Part shown: positions 11,228-21,851 of the stretch, piece after piece | How positions within the stretch are numbered: the first letter of the stretch is position 1 | How the letters are laid out: every line of letters starts with the position of its first letter | Origin: Ahaetulla prasina | Lineage: Eukaryota > Chordata > Lepidosauria > Squamata > Colubridae | DNA length: 64,000 nucleotides | Direction of reading: 5' to 3' | NCBI RefSeq assembly: GCF_028640845.1 | Contig: NC_080541.1 | Span: forward strand, 159,534,502 to 159,598,501 | Notes under the pieces: generated by a model | What the model saw: the letters and a program-made list of their open reading frames with translations, nothing else | Told to the model about the DNA's origin: nothing | Databases searched by the model: none | Position numbers and translations under genes: made by a program

Positions 11228-11890
11228 TCTTTCTGTATAATCCTGTATAAAGTCATGAATCTATTCTTCTGAAAGAACCTTCATGGCAAAGTTCTTGCTG
11301 AGAATCCCCTTATGAAATACTTAAACAAACTAATATAATCCAACAGTCCACAGTCCAACACAATAAGATAAAGTCTCCCTTCACTTTCAGTTTCTCAGCA
11401 AGGCTCCTTTCCACTTTACTTTGCTCTACTTTCAGTTGCTCTCAAACGCCATTTTAAACAGTCAGTTAAAGCAAGGGGGAAAAAAATTATCTTTTTAAAA
11501 GGTGGAAGTCAGGAAATCAAAAATACTTGCAATCCAATAATTGTTCACTTGTACTTCTTCTGTCTGCATATAGAAATCCACAAAAAGAAATCAATTGAGC
11601 AGAGGTGGACACCTTTCTCTTTTCCTGCTTTTGCTGGAGCGCGCTGAATACTGGAGATTAAAGCAGGATTAAATGGGATTCCACCCTTCGGGACTTTGCA
11701 TAACAAAAACAAAGCCCCTAGGGGAATCTACCACTCCCCCTGCCTGCTCTATTCTCTCTCTTTCAACCAGAGAGAGAAATCGAAGCCGGGAACAGCTTTT
11801 CTTCGCTGTTTTCACCAGCTTTTACCATATCCAGTGCAGAGTGCCATAAATTAGCACCCAGCAAGAAAGGTGGCACCAACCGGAAGTCCA

Positions 11891-12302
11891 CTGGTGTAAA
11901 TATTAATTAATTATTCAGAATGGTACAGATATAGATCCTAATTATTGTTTTACCTGCTATGGACCTAGATTACTAAGGTTCTATATTTTATTTGTGATGT
12001 TACACTAGGGTGAAATTCAGCAGGTTCTGACAGGTTCTGGAGAACCAGTAGCGTAAATTTTGAGTACTACTACAACTGCGACCAATTTCACACATATTGT
12101 GCCAGAGTAGCATAGGAAAGAAAATGCTCAGGCATTAATGTTGACTATTCAGTAAGGAGCAAATGAGACATTCTTCATTCATGAAATGTATTAAGGCAGA
12201 CTGGAGTTGCTGATAAGAATAGAATAGAATAGAATAGAATAGAATAGAATAGAATAGAATAGAATAGAATAGAATAGAATAGAATAGAATAGAATAGAAT
12301 TT
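11891..12302 (+). repeat. Right copy of the ~395-bp direct repeat
   Basis: Matches 9810-10204. Differences include actaaggttc versus actaagattc, cagtagcg versus cagtaacg, and a longer (AATAG)n array (12217-12300 versus 10136-10198). It continues without a break into the CR1/L3 sequence, so it marks the original locus. Confidence 0.8.
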
Positions 12303-12740
12303 TTATTGGCCAAGGGTGATTGGACACACAAGGAATTTGTCGGTGCATATGCTCTCAGTGTACATAAAAGAAAAGATTCCTTCATCAAGGTACAACACTC
12401 ACAACACTTAATGATAGTCATAGGGTACAAATTTAACACCTAATGATACAACACTTAATGATAGTCATAGGCTACAAATAAGCAATCAGGAAACAATATC
12501 AGTATAAATCGTAAGGATACAAGCAACAAAGATACAGTCATAAGTGGAAGGAGATGGGTGATGGGAACAATGAGAAGATTAATAGTAGTGCAGATTTAGT
12601 AACTAGTTTGACAGTGTTGAGGGAATTATTTGTTTAGCAGAGTGATGGCATTCAGGAAAAAAACTGTTCTTGTGTCTAATTGTTCTGGTGTGCAGTGCTC
12701 TATAGCGTCGTTTTGAGGGTAGGAGTTGAAACAGTTTATG
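12217..12740 (-). mobile_element. CR1/L3-type LINE 3' end with (AATAG)n tail
   Basis: The minus strand ends ...cttgtgtgtccaatcaccc ttggccaataaaaattc followed by (ATTCT)n. The same 3' end recurs on the plus strand at 16331-16461 and 50322-50714, each time ending in the same pentamer. An L3-like CR1 whose tail seeds AATAG microsatellites is a described feature of advanced snakes. This copy holds only the 3'UTR and the decayed end of ORF2. Confidence 0.8.
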
Positions 12741-13980
12741 TTACTGTTAATACCAGAGGAGGGGAAATACAGATTCTCTTTGAACTTTGAAGAATGGCTT
12801 TATATGAGACAAAAAAAATATTGAATGTATTGAAATGAAAAGAAAAATGTTATCCCAAAAGTGGGCACATATGGCCCTTAGCAAGTAGCCCTCTGAAACC
12901 AACTCATGGCAACCTGATTGCACAGTTGAAAAAGGAGAGGATAGAAAAGAGAAATAAAGAGAAGGTATCTCTGCCAATTATAGGCTTTGATCACAACTAC
13001 TATTGGCCTTGGATACATCATGAAGAACTCCGCAGACTAATTTAAGGTCATGTGCCCCACAGCCAAATGATTCCCTATTTCAGAGTTTCAGACAGGAAAT
13101 AAGTTACAAATTTATAAATATGTAAGGTAGAAGGAAATGAAGTGGAAGATATTAAGAGCACATTAAATATGTAAAATCTGTTAAAAATAGAAATACATGT
13201 GTTTGGTACAAAAGAGAAGAGCACAGACATACCAGAGAAGTTATTTTCCTAAAGCGTGAAATCATAAAAGGAGGGTACAACAAGTCCTGTGCATTTTGGT
13301 TTGGAAATGCGCACAAGACAAAAGCAAAATCGTGGGAAACAGAACATGTTCAAGCATGAATAATTAAAGAAGCATTCCAAATGCCATATTTAGGGTGTGA
13401 ATTTACAACTTTTTTTATACCCAGCAAAACCAATTAAAAGTTACAATCGCATGTTTTATACTTTTTGTAGCGATGAAAAAGAAATCTAGAATACTTCCAA
13501 AGTACAATTCAATTTCGGTTCATGCATTGTGTTCATTAATTCATTTATGAAGCTTGGGCAGTTAATTCACTTTATCGTTTTCAGACTTATAATTTTAAAA
13601 TTTTAATTACATTTCACTTCGCATACCACATTCATTAACTTATTCATTTAAGAATCATTTGTAATTTATTGGCTTTGTCCTTTATATAGTTACCAAAGGA
13701 AAAGTTAGTCTAATTTGTCTTCCTAGAGTTAATAGTCAGAAGCATCGTAGAGATGGAAAGATGTGTTTTAAATTGATTGTGCTTTCTTTGGCCTTGATAT
13801 TTTGTTAACTTCCTGAGAGTTTACATTAACCGAATAGATACATTTTTCTACACAATGGATTGTTGATAAATTCAATTTAGTTGATTTTTAGATAAGTACC
13901 ATTTTTCAGAATTTCTGAGCCTAGAACTCATGTGTTCTACAATGCATATTCTTCAGAATATTGTAATGTAATTCAAAAGT
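12741..13980. other. No feature recognised
   Basis: AT-rich. No family or coding signature identified. Confidence 0.45.
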
Positions 13981-14105
13981 ATTATCTATGTATTACTATT
14001 TGTGTGTGTGTGGAGAGACAGAGAGAGAGAGAGATGATATTGATATAGATAGATATAGATGGTATAGATACATACACACATACATATACATTATCATCTC
14101 TCATT
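13981..14105. repeat. Low-complexity GT/GA/ATAG tract
   Basis: A short (GT)n, then (GA)n (about 14016-14034), then imperfect ATAGAT and ACATAC repeats. Confidence 0.8.
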
Positions 14106-14106
14106 T

Positions 14107-14250
14107 ACATACAATTGATTATGGGCCATCAAATAGTTCTTAATTCCTAGTGACTACATATATTTTCTCCATGACCATCAGTCCCTAACCTGGTCTTTCA
14201 GATTTTCTAACATGACACCCATTCCCGTGTGCCCTGCAATCAAGCCAGAT
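14107..14250. mobile_element. Degenerate reptile SINE/RTE-like fragment
   Basis: Contains gggccatcaaatagttct, tcctagtgactacatatatt and ttctccatgaccatcagtc, blocks also seen in weaker form at 60085-60170. Old and non-coding; family uncertain. Confidence 0.3.
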
Positions 14251-14291
14251 TCTTAGCTGTTTACAAGTATGTAAATTACCATGCTCTATAC

Positions 14292-14687
14292 CAGTAATGG
14301 CAAACCCTTTTTTCCTCAGGTGCCAAAAACGTGTGCGTGTGACAGCACATGTGCGTGTGCTGACACCCATAATACAATGCCCCCTGTGCTCCCCCCACCC
14401 CCTGTGCATGCACACATGACCCTTTCCCACATTCCCCCCTCCCCCCACCCATGCGCGCACAACCCCTGTTTGGTGCTAGCAGGCCTCCCCGAAGCCTCCT
14501 GGAACCAAAAACAGGGCACAGGGGGGTGCCACCCCCCACCCCCCCTCTCATGCACACGCATCTGCCAGCAGAGACCCGAAAATCAGCTAGCTGGCAGGAG
14601 AAATGCGGGCATGCGTTGGCTCACATGCCCACAGAGATAGCTCTGCGTGCCACAGGTGGCACACATGCCATAGATTTGCCATCACAT
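14292..14687. mobile_element. hAT MITE with exact 8-bp TSD
   Basis: Begins cagtaatggcaaaccc and ends agatttgccatcacat, imperfect inverted termini. It is flanked by the identical octamer ctctatac at 14284-14291 and 14688-14695. The interior is GC- and CA-rich and gives long open frames on both strands, but these are composition artefacts. Same family as 44019-44341. Confidence 0.85.
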
Positions 14688-14695
14688 CTCTATAC

Positions 14696-15473
14696 ACATG
14701 TATGTACAGCACAATACTTTATATGTTGTACCATGCTGGTTGATGAACTAATAGTAGACCTTGCCTTCCTCACTGCACATCTTGCTTCCTCCCCTCCCAT
14801 CTTTTAATTACAATTTTGTATTTTTCTTGTGGTTTTATCTCCTTTAATATTGTAAGATGCCCAGAGTCACCTTGCAGCAAGATGAATGGCAAATTAAATA
14901 AATAAATAAATAAATGTCCATTATATCATCAATTACAACTCACTTTAATGAAAAGTTTTGTCACAAGAAACTCTAGTTTTCAGATTGAAGTATATAATTT
15001 CAATATCTTTTATTACTTAATGTTTCTAGATTTTGGCTATACTCTATTCCCTTAAGAATTTCCAAAGGATTTTTTCCTCTGGCTTCCATCCTAGATTTAT
15101 TATACATTATTACTGATATATTTTATAAAACAATTATAAAACAATTATAAATTATAGAATTTATAATTCTATAAAATAGAAACCGTCAATGTTTAAAACA
15201 ATTACTATTCACATTAAAATTACACAATACTTTAACATATGGTACATCCGTTTAAGTGTCAGGGAAAAAAATAAATGTTTTGCTAATTTTCACATAACCA
15301 AAATTCTTAACACAAAATAACATGGAAGATATATAAAAGTCTGTATAGCTTGAAATAACCTTGATTTAATAAATAAATCTAACAAGGCATTAGGTGGTCC
15401 AGAATGTGTGAAAAATTGCATAAGAAGACTCTGAATTTAGAATAAATTCTAAATAATTTAGAATAAATTTCTC
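14696..15473. other. No feature recognised
   Basis: AT-rich, with an (AAAT)n run at about 14894-14914. Confidence 0.45.
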
Positions 15474-15503
15474 CCGCGTAAAATTGGAAGTGTCTTGGCG
15501 ACG

Positions 15504-15533
15504 TTTCGACGAAGTCTCATTCGTCATCTTCAG
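15504..15533 (-). ncRNA. Hammerhead-ribozyme-like core (Penelope family A, copy 1)
   Basis: The minus strand reads CTGAAGA, then a stem GACGAA / TTCGTC closing loop TGAGAC, then GAAA. This matches the hammerhead core order CUGANGA - stem II - GAAA. Stem I and stem III are not clear, so activity is unproven. Penelope-like elements are known to carry hammerhead motifs in their terminal repeats. Confidence 0.5.
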
Positions 15534-15556
15534 GCTTCAGCTTCGTGCTTCTGGGA

Positions 15557-15800
15557 GCAATTTTATTTATTTATTTATTTATTTATTTCGATTTTTATAC
15601 CGCCCTTCTCCCGGAGGACTCAGGGCGGTGTACAGCCAAGTAAAAATTCAATATATAAACATTAAAAAGAAGTTAAAAAGAAATATTATAATGTGGCCGA
15701 AATTTTAAAACCATTTAAAATCTTAAAACATAAATACCCCAATAAAATTTCAATCCAGTCCCGCTTGAATAAATAGGTGAATAAATAGCAATGTGAATAA
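15557..15800 (-). mobile_element. L2-like LINE 3' tail inserted in the Penelope element
   Basis: Minus-strand L2-like terminus: (AAAT)n tail at 15563-15589, then the complement of ccgcccttctcccggagg and cagggcggtgtacagcc. Its far end is cagtcccgcttgaataaata, as at 8395-8420. A gtgaataaatagcaat duplication sits at its right boundary. Confidence 0.75.
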
Positions 15801-15986
15801 ATAGCAATGTGTGATCGCAGCTGTTTCTTCTTTTTAACTGCTAGTGGGGGTTTGAACTGATTAGGTGAGAGCTTGGCTGTGCTCTGATTGGATGGGGGGG
15901 GGTTTGTGCTCTGATTGGCTGGGGGGGTGTCCTGTTTGGGTGGGGGCTGCGATCACACATTGCTCCCAGAAGCACGAAGCTGAAGC

Positions 15987-16016
15987 CTGAAGACGACGAA
16001 CGAGACCCCGTCGAAA
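15987..16016 (+). ncRNA. Hammerhead-ribozyme-like core (Penelope family A, copy 2)
   Basis: CTGAAGA, then GACG...CGTC (four pairs; the next two pairs are lost to transitions), then GAAACGTC. It is weaker than copies 1 and 3, consistent with decay. Confidence 0.4.
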
Positions 16017-16083
16017 CGTCACCAAGACACCCCCAATTCTACATGGGATAAAACCCGAACAACCAAAGACATATATATATATA

Positions 16084-16233
16084 TAATATGACCACAATTG
16101 AGATCAGAACTTCTGTTGCTAAGTGATAGGTCATTAAGTGAGTTACACACAATTTTATTACACTTTTTGCTGTGATGGTTGAGTGAATTTCCATGGTTAG
16201 TGGAATCAAGCAGTTTTTAAGTGACTCCAGGGT
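16084..16233. mobile_element. 'gtagtcctcgacttac' MITE, left half
   Basis: Contains gaccacaattgagatcag, ttctgttgctaagtgata and cattaagtgagttacac, an internal piece of the same family as 51221-51617. It is interrupted at about 16233 and resumes at about 17039. Confidence 0.6.
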
Positions 16234-17038
16234 GCTGCAATAGTGTCATGGATCTACCTTCGGACCCCTCTCTGGATGCAGAGAAGGAGAGTGAGTTTGA
16301 GTCAACAGAGGAAAGCATGGAGCCAAGTGTTGGTCATCAATTGTGTTGTAAATGTTTACCTTGATGAACGTATCTTTTCTTTTATGTACACTGAGAGCAT
16401 ATGCACCAAGACAAATTCCTTGTGTGTCCAATCACACTTGGCCAATAAAATTCTATTCTATAATCCATGGTCAGAGAATGCTAGCCTGATGGAGCAGCCT
16501 CAGTTGGGTTGAATAGACAAGCAACAGGCTGAGACATAGCAAGATGAGCCATAGCTACATCAAGTTGGCCAGAATATTCCAGACGAGGACCGGGAGCAGC
16601 TGCCCATTAGCAATGAGGAGGAAATGGCGTCCACATCTCTTCCTGATTCAAGGACAAATAGAACAGAGAGTAGGCAGGTACAATGCCAGTCAGCTAGACT
16701 ACTTGTGAGGATGCAACCTCACCTCTTGTGAAGGGCTGCATCAGTATTGTCTACTTAATCCTGCCATGAGGATTGAGCATTGCTGGAGCAATGTGCCCAG
16801 TTCAGTACCTTGTGTGCTCATGCTGTGTATCCTTATCCATTCGAGTCATGGACTGCCTTCCTGGACTTTGTGTGTGCCCATTGGACTCAGTTACCCACTG
16901 ACTCTTACTATGCTGAGCTTGGAACCCATACCTCTGCAACAGATGTGCTAACCAAGGACCTGTTTGGGAGGGGTTGAATAAACACTTATAGAACTCTTAC
17001 TGTATGCACAAGGGGGTGGGTGGGAACAGGGCAGCACA
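16234..17038. mobile_element. ~800-bp insertion of unknown family inside the MITE
   Basis: Starts near tgtcatggatctacc and ends near cagggcagcaca, so TG...CA ends are possible. It contains a late gaataaacacttatagaac segment reminiscent of an LTR polyadenylation region, and an early open stretch rich in acidic residues. No convincing target duplication was found. It could be a solo LTR-like or other retroelement. A CR1/L3 tail (16331-16461) is nested in it. Confidence 0.4.
16331..16461 (+). mobile_element. CR1/L3-type LINE 3' end, short
   Basis: Contains tcatcaattgtgttgtaa, ccttgatgaacgtatctt and ccttgtgtgtccaatcac, then aataaaattctattcta. Same terminus as 50522-50714, with only two pentamer units left. 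Confidence 0.8.
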
Positions 17039-17195
17039 AGTCATTATAAATACATGCTGCTTGCTAAGCAACTGAATTTTGATCACATGTCTGAAGGGAC
17101 AGTTCAATGATTGCAAGTGCAATTGACTGACTATAAGTCACTTTTTCAGCACCGTCCTAACAAATGAGTGGTTATAAGTAGTTTCCATTATATGT
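17039..17195. mobile_element. 'gtagtcctcgacttac' MITE, right half
   Basis: tcattataaatacatgctg, gctaagcaactgaattttg and actataagtcactttttc continue the family where 16233 left off. Confidence 0.6.
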
Positions 17196-18924
17196 ACACC
17201 AGCTGAATTGAGGATTTTGTATCATTATTGTGCTCATTGGAAGATACCAGATATTTTAAATCAGTTGTACATAGATCTGCTCCCTGAATCAAATCTATTG
17301 ATTTGGCAAAAGAAAGTATGGATTTGGCACTATTTGCATAAGGAAATCTTTCACAGTAATTTACATACATACAAAAAAAAATCTAGCAATTTTTTTTTGA
17401 GAAATTCACACACAAGTTTCCTGACAACATTTTCTCTTCCCTGTTATGGGAAGAGAATTCAATGGGAGTTAAGGCAGAGCCCCTATAAAAAAAATTTCTA
17501 ATAGTTTTCTTGGGCTTAAATGATATTTCCAGTTAGTTTCGCCATCTTTGCAAATTCAGTCAATTTTAAGATCCATTCTTCAACAATCAATATTTCTTTT
17601 CCTTTCCAATGCTTAGCAAGCACAAACCTTGCAGCAATCACCATGTAAAGAAATAGCGTCCCAAATTGCTTTTTTATTGGTTTATCTATAATACCTAAAA
17701 GAGAAACTTCAGGTTTCATTAATATTTGTATCTTAAATACTTTCAGCATTATCATTATTATGTTTATATATGTATGTATGATTTACCACATATTTCTGAA
17801 AATTTCAATCAAGTAATTGTTTTTCAATGATGCACATTAATATTTTTGAATCAAAAGTTGGATCTGGGCTCAAACTCAATTCAAGTCTGAGATTTTAAAA
17901 AAAATCTGACCGAAATGTGGCTGTTTGCCAATTCCTAATCACTTGAACAAATTCTAGATTGAAACTTGTGATTGATATATTTCCTTAATATAATATATTC
18001 TTCGGATACACAGTAAAGCAGCAATATAAATACAATGTCCCTTTTTAAAAAAAGTTACTCTTATTTGGTTTTTTAAAAATCTTTTGTTTAATAAACTGTT
18101 AGGTTTGATGCCACGTAATAGAAATAGAAAAGATTCAAATGTTAATAGCCCAGGGACAGGATATAACACCATTACTTATATCCAAATGATCAGCACTAAC
18201 TGAAAATTAAGATTAGAAATTATATCCTGGAAGAAAAGAGAATGACTCTCACAAATAATGATTTCCTCTGTAACTGATGACACTTCATTTCTAAAGTAAT
18301 TTGAAAGTCTGAGTCTTACAATTTGAGACATTTTGGTCCTGCATGAAACCTGCAAATGAAAGATCTATTTGTATATACCAACGGTGGTATAATAAACCAT
18401 GTGTGAAGGCCATTTGCAAAAGAGCAAGTTAAATGTTTAACACATTATAATCAATCATACCTTGATTGAAGTAAGGCTTAGTATGCTATTTGGTTCCACC
18501 ACTCCGCAAGTGCATCCCTTCTTTTTTAATTTGTTTTTTATTCTTTTACTTATTGTCTCTTTCTAAAAAGAAAATTGACCCACTGGGATAAAAATAAGAA
18601 TGTCAAGTATCCCATTGTTTCTTCAACATTGCTTTCTAAGTTTGCTTCTTGCTGGGTAGAGACCTTGACGTTTACTATTTTCTTTCAGAAAACTAACAAT
18701 ACTTGCTGAAAAGATGATATTCAGTTTTTTTTCTATTGAGAAAATTGTATAAATAGTACTAGTTTTCTACTAGGAATCATGGTAATGGAAATCCAAGTTC
18801 CATTTCCACTATGGAAATAATAAACTCATCTTCATAATCCTTGTAACATCCTTTGCTCAAATTAAAACAGTTTGTTATACATTTTTATCTGGACCCTTAT
18901 TTAAATTGTAAATAATATGGTAAA
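17196..18924. other. No feature recognised
   Basis: AT-rich, with homopolymer runs (17370-17400). Open frames at 17208-17501 and 17516-17755 have no recognisable domain and look like chance. Confidence 0.45.
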
Positions 18925-19210
18925 TAATATTTATTTATATTTATTTTATTTATTAATTAAATTTTTATACTGCCGTTCTCCCGAAGGAGTCAGGGCGGTG
19001 TACAGCCTTATTTAAAACACATAAATACACATAAATCCCACATTTAAAATACATTTAAAATGAAATATTTAACAGGCCAAATTTACTAAAACGGTCAAAC
19101 CCGATATAAACCCTTAAAATTTAAAATTATAAATAGATTAATACATTAAAATTAAATTAAAATTAAATTAAAATACTTAGGCTAGTCCTTAAAATTAAAA
19201 TACTTAGGCA
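18925..19210 (-). mobile_element. L2-like LINE 3' tail
   Basis: TTTA-rich tail, then tatactgccgttctcccg and gtcagggcggtgtacagcc, then an AT-rich 3'UTR with aaattaaatta repeats. Same family as 8155-8655, 5'-truncated. Confidence 0.7.
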
Positions 19211-20589
19211 TATTCCTGCAAGAATAGAGGCTACTGTTTTTTATACAACTCCACATGTCTATATTTTGAACTACCTGATGAACTACCTCATAATTGTGGA
19301 GTTTTTACTGAGACATAATGGAAATACTATCATGAGCCTGACAACTTTTATCTTAGATCATTGTGATATGAAAAAATAGAATGTGTCAACAAGGTTTTTT
19401 TTCCCCTATAAAGCATAATTGCAAAGTCTCAGGAAGGAAGTCTGGAAAAGTCCCAGATCTCTCCCCACATTCTGACACAAAATGTCAGTGATAACCATTT
19501 TTTCCCACTAATGACCCCTTTTCTTTTTTGTTTCTCATAAAGATGAGCATAGCATTAGCAAAATGTCAGCAATTAGCTTAACATTAAAATTTGAAATTAA
19601 CAACCCCTTTTGCAATCAAATAGCTTTCTGCCCCTTTACAGATCTATTCTGGCTATTGCAAAATATTCAGCAATTTTTCTTAATTTCCAAGAGGTAAGTG
19701 ACACATCCTGACAGCTTTACAAGCTCTGCTGTTTTCAGCTGTAGTTTATTCAGAATCTATCTTTGATGTTTCATAGTGTGAGAGATTAGAGCTATGGGGA
19801 AAAAAACTTTGAGGGATCTGATAACAAAAGCAAAAGTCATGCCATCTCATTTCATATTCCTAGCAATTAAGAACATAACTGACAAACCAAATAGTCTGAG
19901 TAAAACTAAAAGTGCTGTCCAGAGCAAATTATTTGATTTGGGTGACACTTATATTGAAATAACTCAATGAATTTTTTTCTTTATCCTTTCTCCATTCTTA
20001 TGCAAGCTCATGTAGTTATGTCATTTATTGACTACTATGCTTTGGGAAAAGGCAATGTAGTGCTTTCTGTATATTTTGGATTTCAGATTATTTGGATATT
20101 AGTTTCCTTTGGCTGCAGCCAACATGGCAGAATGGGAGAATTTTGTTGGAATTTTGTTTGCTAGATCTGAAGAGCGTTAAAATCCTTGTCACTGGTTTAT
20201 ACAGAAGATACATTTATACTACTAAAAAATCCCTGAAGAATAGCTATAAACCTGAATGGTTTATACAGAAGATACATTTATACTACTAAAAAAACCTGAA
20301 GAATAGCTATTGCACTAAATTTTGGGTTGGCATCCACCAATGGGTGCTCAAATACTGAAGTGAATGCAATGCTGTTTAGATTATGACTTAAATGTGAGGA
20401 ATTATTCACAGAGGATATTTAGTTTTTGAACTTCATTTCTATAACATGAGATATATTAATTGCCAAAGTTTCATATATTTTAAATTCATAAAAGTTTGCC
20501 CAATGCAAGTAGGACTTGTCAAAACATGGATGTATCTTTCTAAGGTTGAATTGAAGAGGTTTTGTGGGATCCTTGATGCTCTTTGAGCT
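19211..20589. other. Unassigned; contains a 66-bp-period tandem repeat
   Basis: Nothing coding recognised. The only structure is the duplication at 20194-20311. Confidence 0.45.
20194..20311 (+). repeat. Two-copy direct repeat, period about 65 bp
   Basis: ggtttatacagaagatac, atttatactactaaaaaa and gaagaatagctat occur twice (about 20194-20248 and 20259-20311). Nearly identical, so recent. Confidence 0.85.
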
Positions 20590-20870
20590 TGTTTTTTTTT
20601 TTTTTTGGTTTTTTGTTTTGCAGACATTTCATTACCCAACTAGGTAATATCATCAGTGTACAAGACAGTGGGCTTGCTGTCTGTTTATATACTACTGGCT
20701 TGCTCTGTCATAGTGAGTATGTCCTTGGTAGTTTCTTGATTAGACTGTTGTTTACTATTAACTTATAGTCTGAATTGGTAGTTCATTGGTTGGGGTATTG
20801 TTTATTGCTTGAATGTTCGTTTAGGATTAATCTTTAATTTAGGACCTCACAGTTCAATTCTGGGCTGAAA
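20590..20870 (-). mobile_element. Penelope-like terminal region (family B)
   Basis: The minus strand carries a hammerhead-type core (separate entry) preceded by sequence such as aagcaataaacaatacccc. The block with attacccaactaggtaat and tttgcagacatttc is typical of Penelope terminal repeats in vertebrates. No coding sequence is attached. Boundaries are approximate. Confidence 0.5.
20622..20658 (-). ncRNA. Hammerhead-ribozyme-like core (Penelope family B)
   Basis: On the minus strand: CTGATGA (20656-20650), stem II ATTACC paired perfectly with GGTAAT around loop TAGTTG, then GAAA (20630-20627) followed by TGTCTG. This is the canonical CUGAUGA - stem II - GAAA order. Catalytic competence depends on stems I and III and the cleavage site, which I cannot fold with certainty. 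Confidence 0.6.
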
Positions 20871-21851
20871 ATATTTTCTTCTGTTGGTACCAAGGGTTTT
20901 TCTCTCACCTTTCTGATTCAGCAGAAATATGGTTATTCTTCTATTGGCCTTAAGAGGCTCCAGTTCAATTTTGACACATGATTCTCTCTACCTTGAGTTA
21001 GTGGTTTTTGCTTATTTAGCTTCATTTCTTATAGTGTCACCTTTACCTATTTATTTACTTTTTCCTCTGAATCTGAAGTTGTCAGGTGCTTTACCACTCC
21101 TGTCATTTCTTCAGTAGTTGAGGCTAACACAAACTCCCCTCACCCATTCAGGTCTCTTTACTTTTCCATGCTCTTGGGGTGATGCAGTTTCTGCCTCATT
21201 ATGTTTAGTTTTACCAGTGTCTGTCTCCTTCTTCCCAAACAGAAAATCCGCCCCTTCAAAATCAGACTGCTAGCCAGACTGCTAAATTGCAAATAAAATG
21301 TAACAAGATTGATTTGTGCAATTACAAGGAGTGATCTAATAAACGTGGCATCCAGCTTCTTAGACAGTCACGTGTAAAAGGGAGAAATCAAGAAATAAAA
21401 ACATTATCTCCAACAGCAACAGGGGAGGGTGTCCTGATGATGACAGCCAGAAGAGCACTTATAAAAGGCTTTGACATGATGCTAAATTTGATCTTAAGAA
21501 ATTACTGCCAATCTTGAAATTCCAGAAAAAAATAGGAGGCCACTAGAATAAAGCAGACCTGGAAAGCATTTGGCAGCTTGTTCTTGAAAGGAAACTAAGA
21601 CATTAAAAATGAACTGAGATATAAATATGCAAATAGACTGTTTTCTTGGTAGTTTACATAGCAGATCTGAGGACTGAAAAATATCCTGAAGACAAGGATA
21701 TTACTGCGAATGTGGGTCTATTCAAACAACTATCAATCTGTTACAATGGTCCCTGGAACCAACAGACGAACACAGAATGACTTGCTGGTCGGAAATATCC
21801 ATGCCATCAATATGGCCCAACATTGGGCTAGAACTATATACAGTAAATCTA
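20871..21851. other. No feature recognised
   Basis: Mixed-composition DNA. An open frame at 20929-21117 is hydrophobic but matches no family I know. Confidence 0.4.

Larger units (their letters stand above)
10199..11890 (-). mobile_element. L1-like non-LTR retrotransposon lacking ORF2
   Basis: Read on the minus strand this 1.69-kb unit has a 5' leader (11890 to about 11230), one ORF (11227-10814), roughly 400 bp of broken sequence, a purine/G-rich 3' region (about 10290-10230, with several runs of three or more G) and a poly-A end (T run at 10199-10207). A G-rich polypurine 3'UTR before poly-A is characteristic of vertebrate L1. No reverse transcriptase is present, so it is an internally deleted, non-autonomous derivative. 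It integrated exactly at the T-rich edge of an (AATAG)n array, and the flanks are duplicated. Confidence 0.65.
15474..16073. mobile_element. Penelope-like element, two inverted termini
   Basis: The left part (15955 down to 15474, minus strand) and the right part (about 15945-16073, plus strand) both carry the terminal block ctcccagaagcacgaagc ... gaaacg ... caagacac, so the two ends point away from each other. The left part also contains the reverse complement of the 3' region seen at 41040-41165 (gtttgaactgattaggtg). The layout fits the inverted or tandem terminal repeats typical of Penelope-like elements. The left copy is interrupted by an L2-like LINE tail (15557-15800). No coding sequence remains. 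Confidence 0.7.

Noticed and set aside
14185..14807. Multiple overlapping open frames on both strands
   Set aside because: Lie in a hAT MITE with CA/GC-rich, stop-poor composition.
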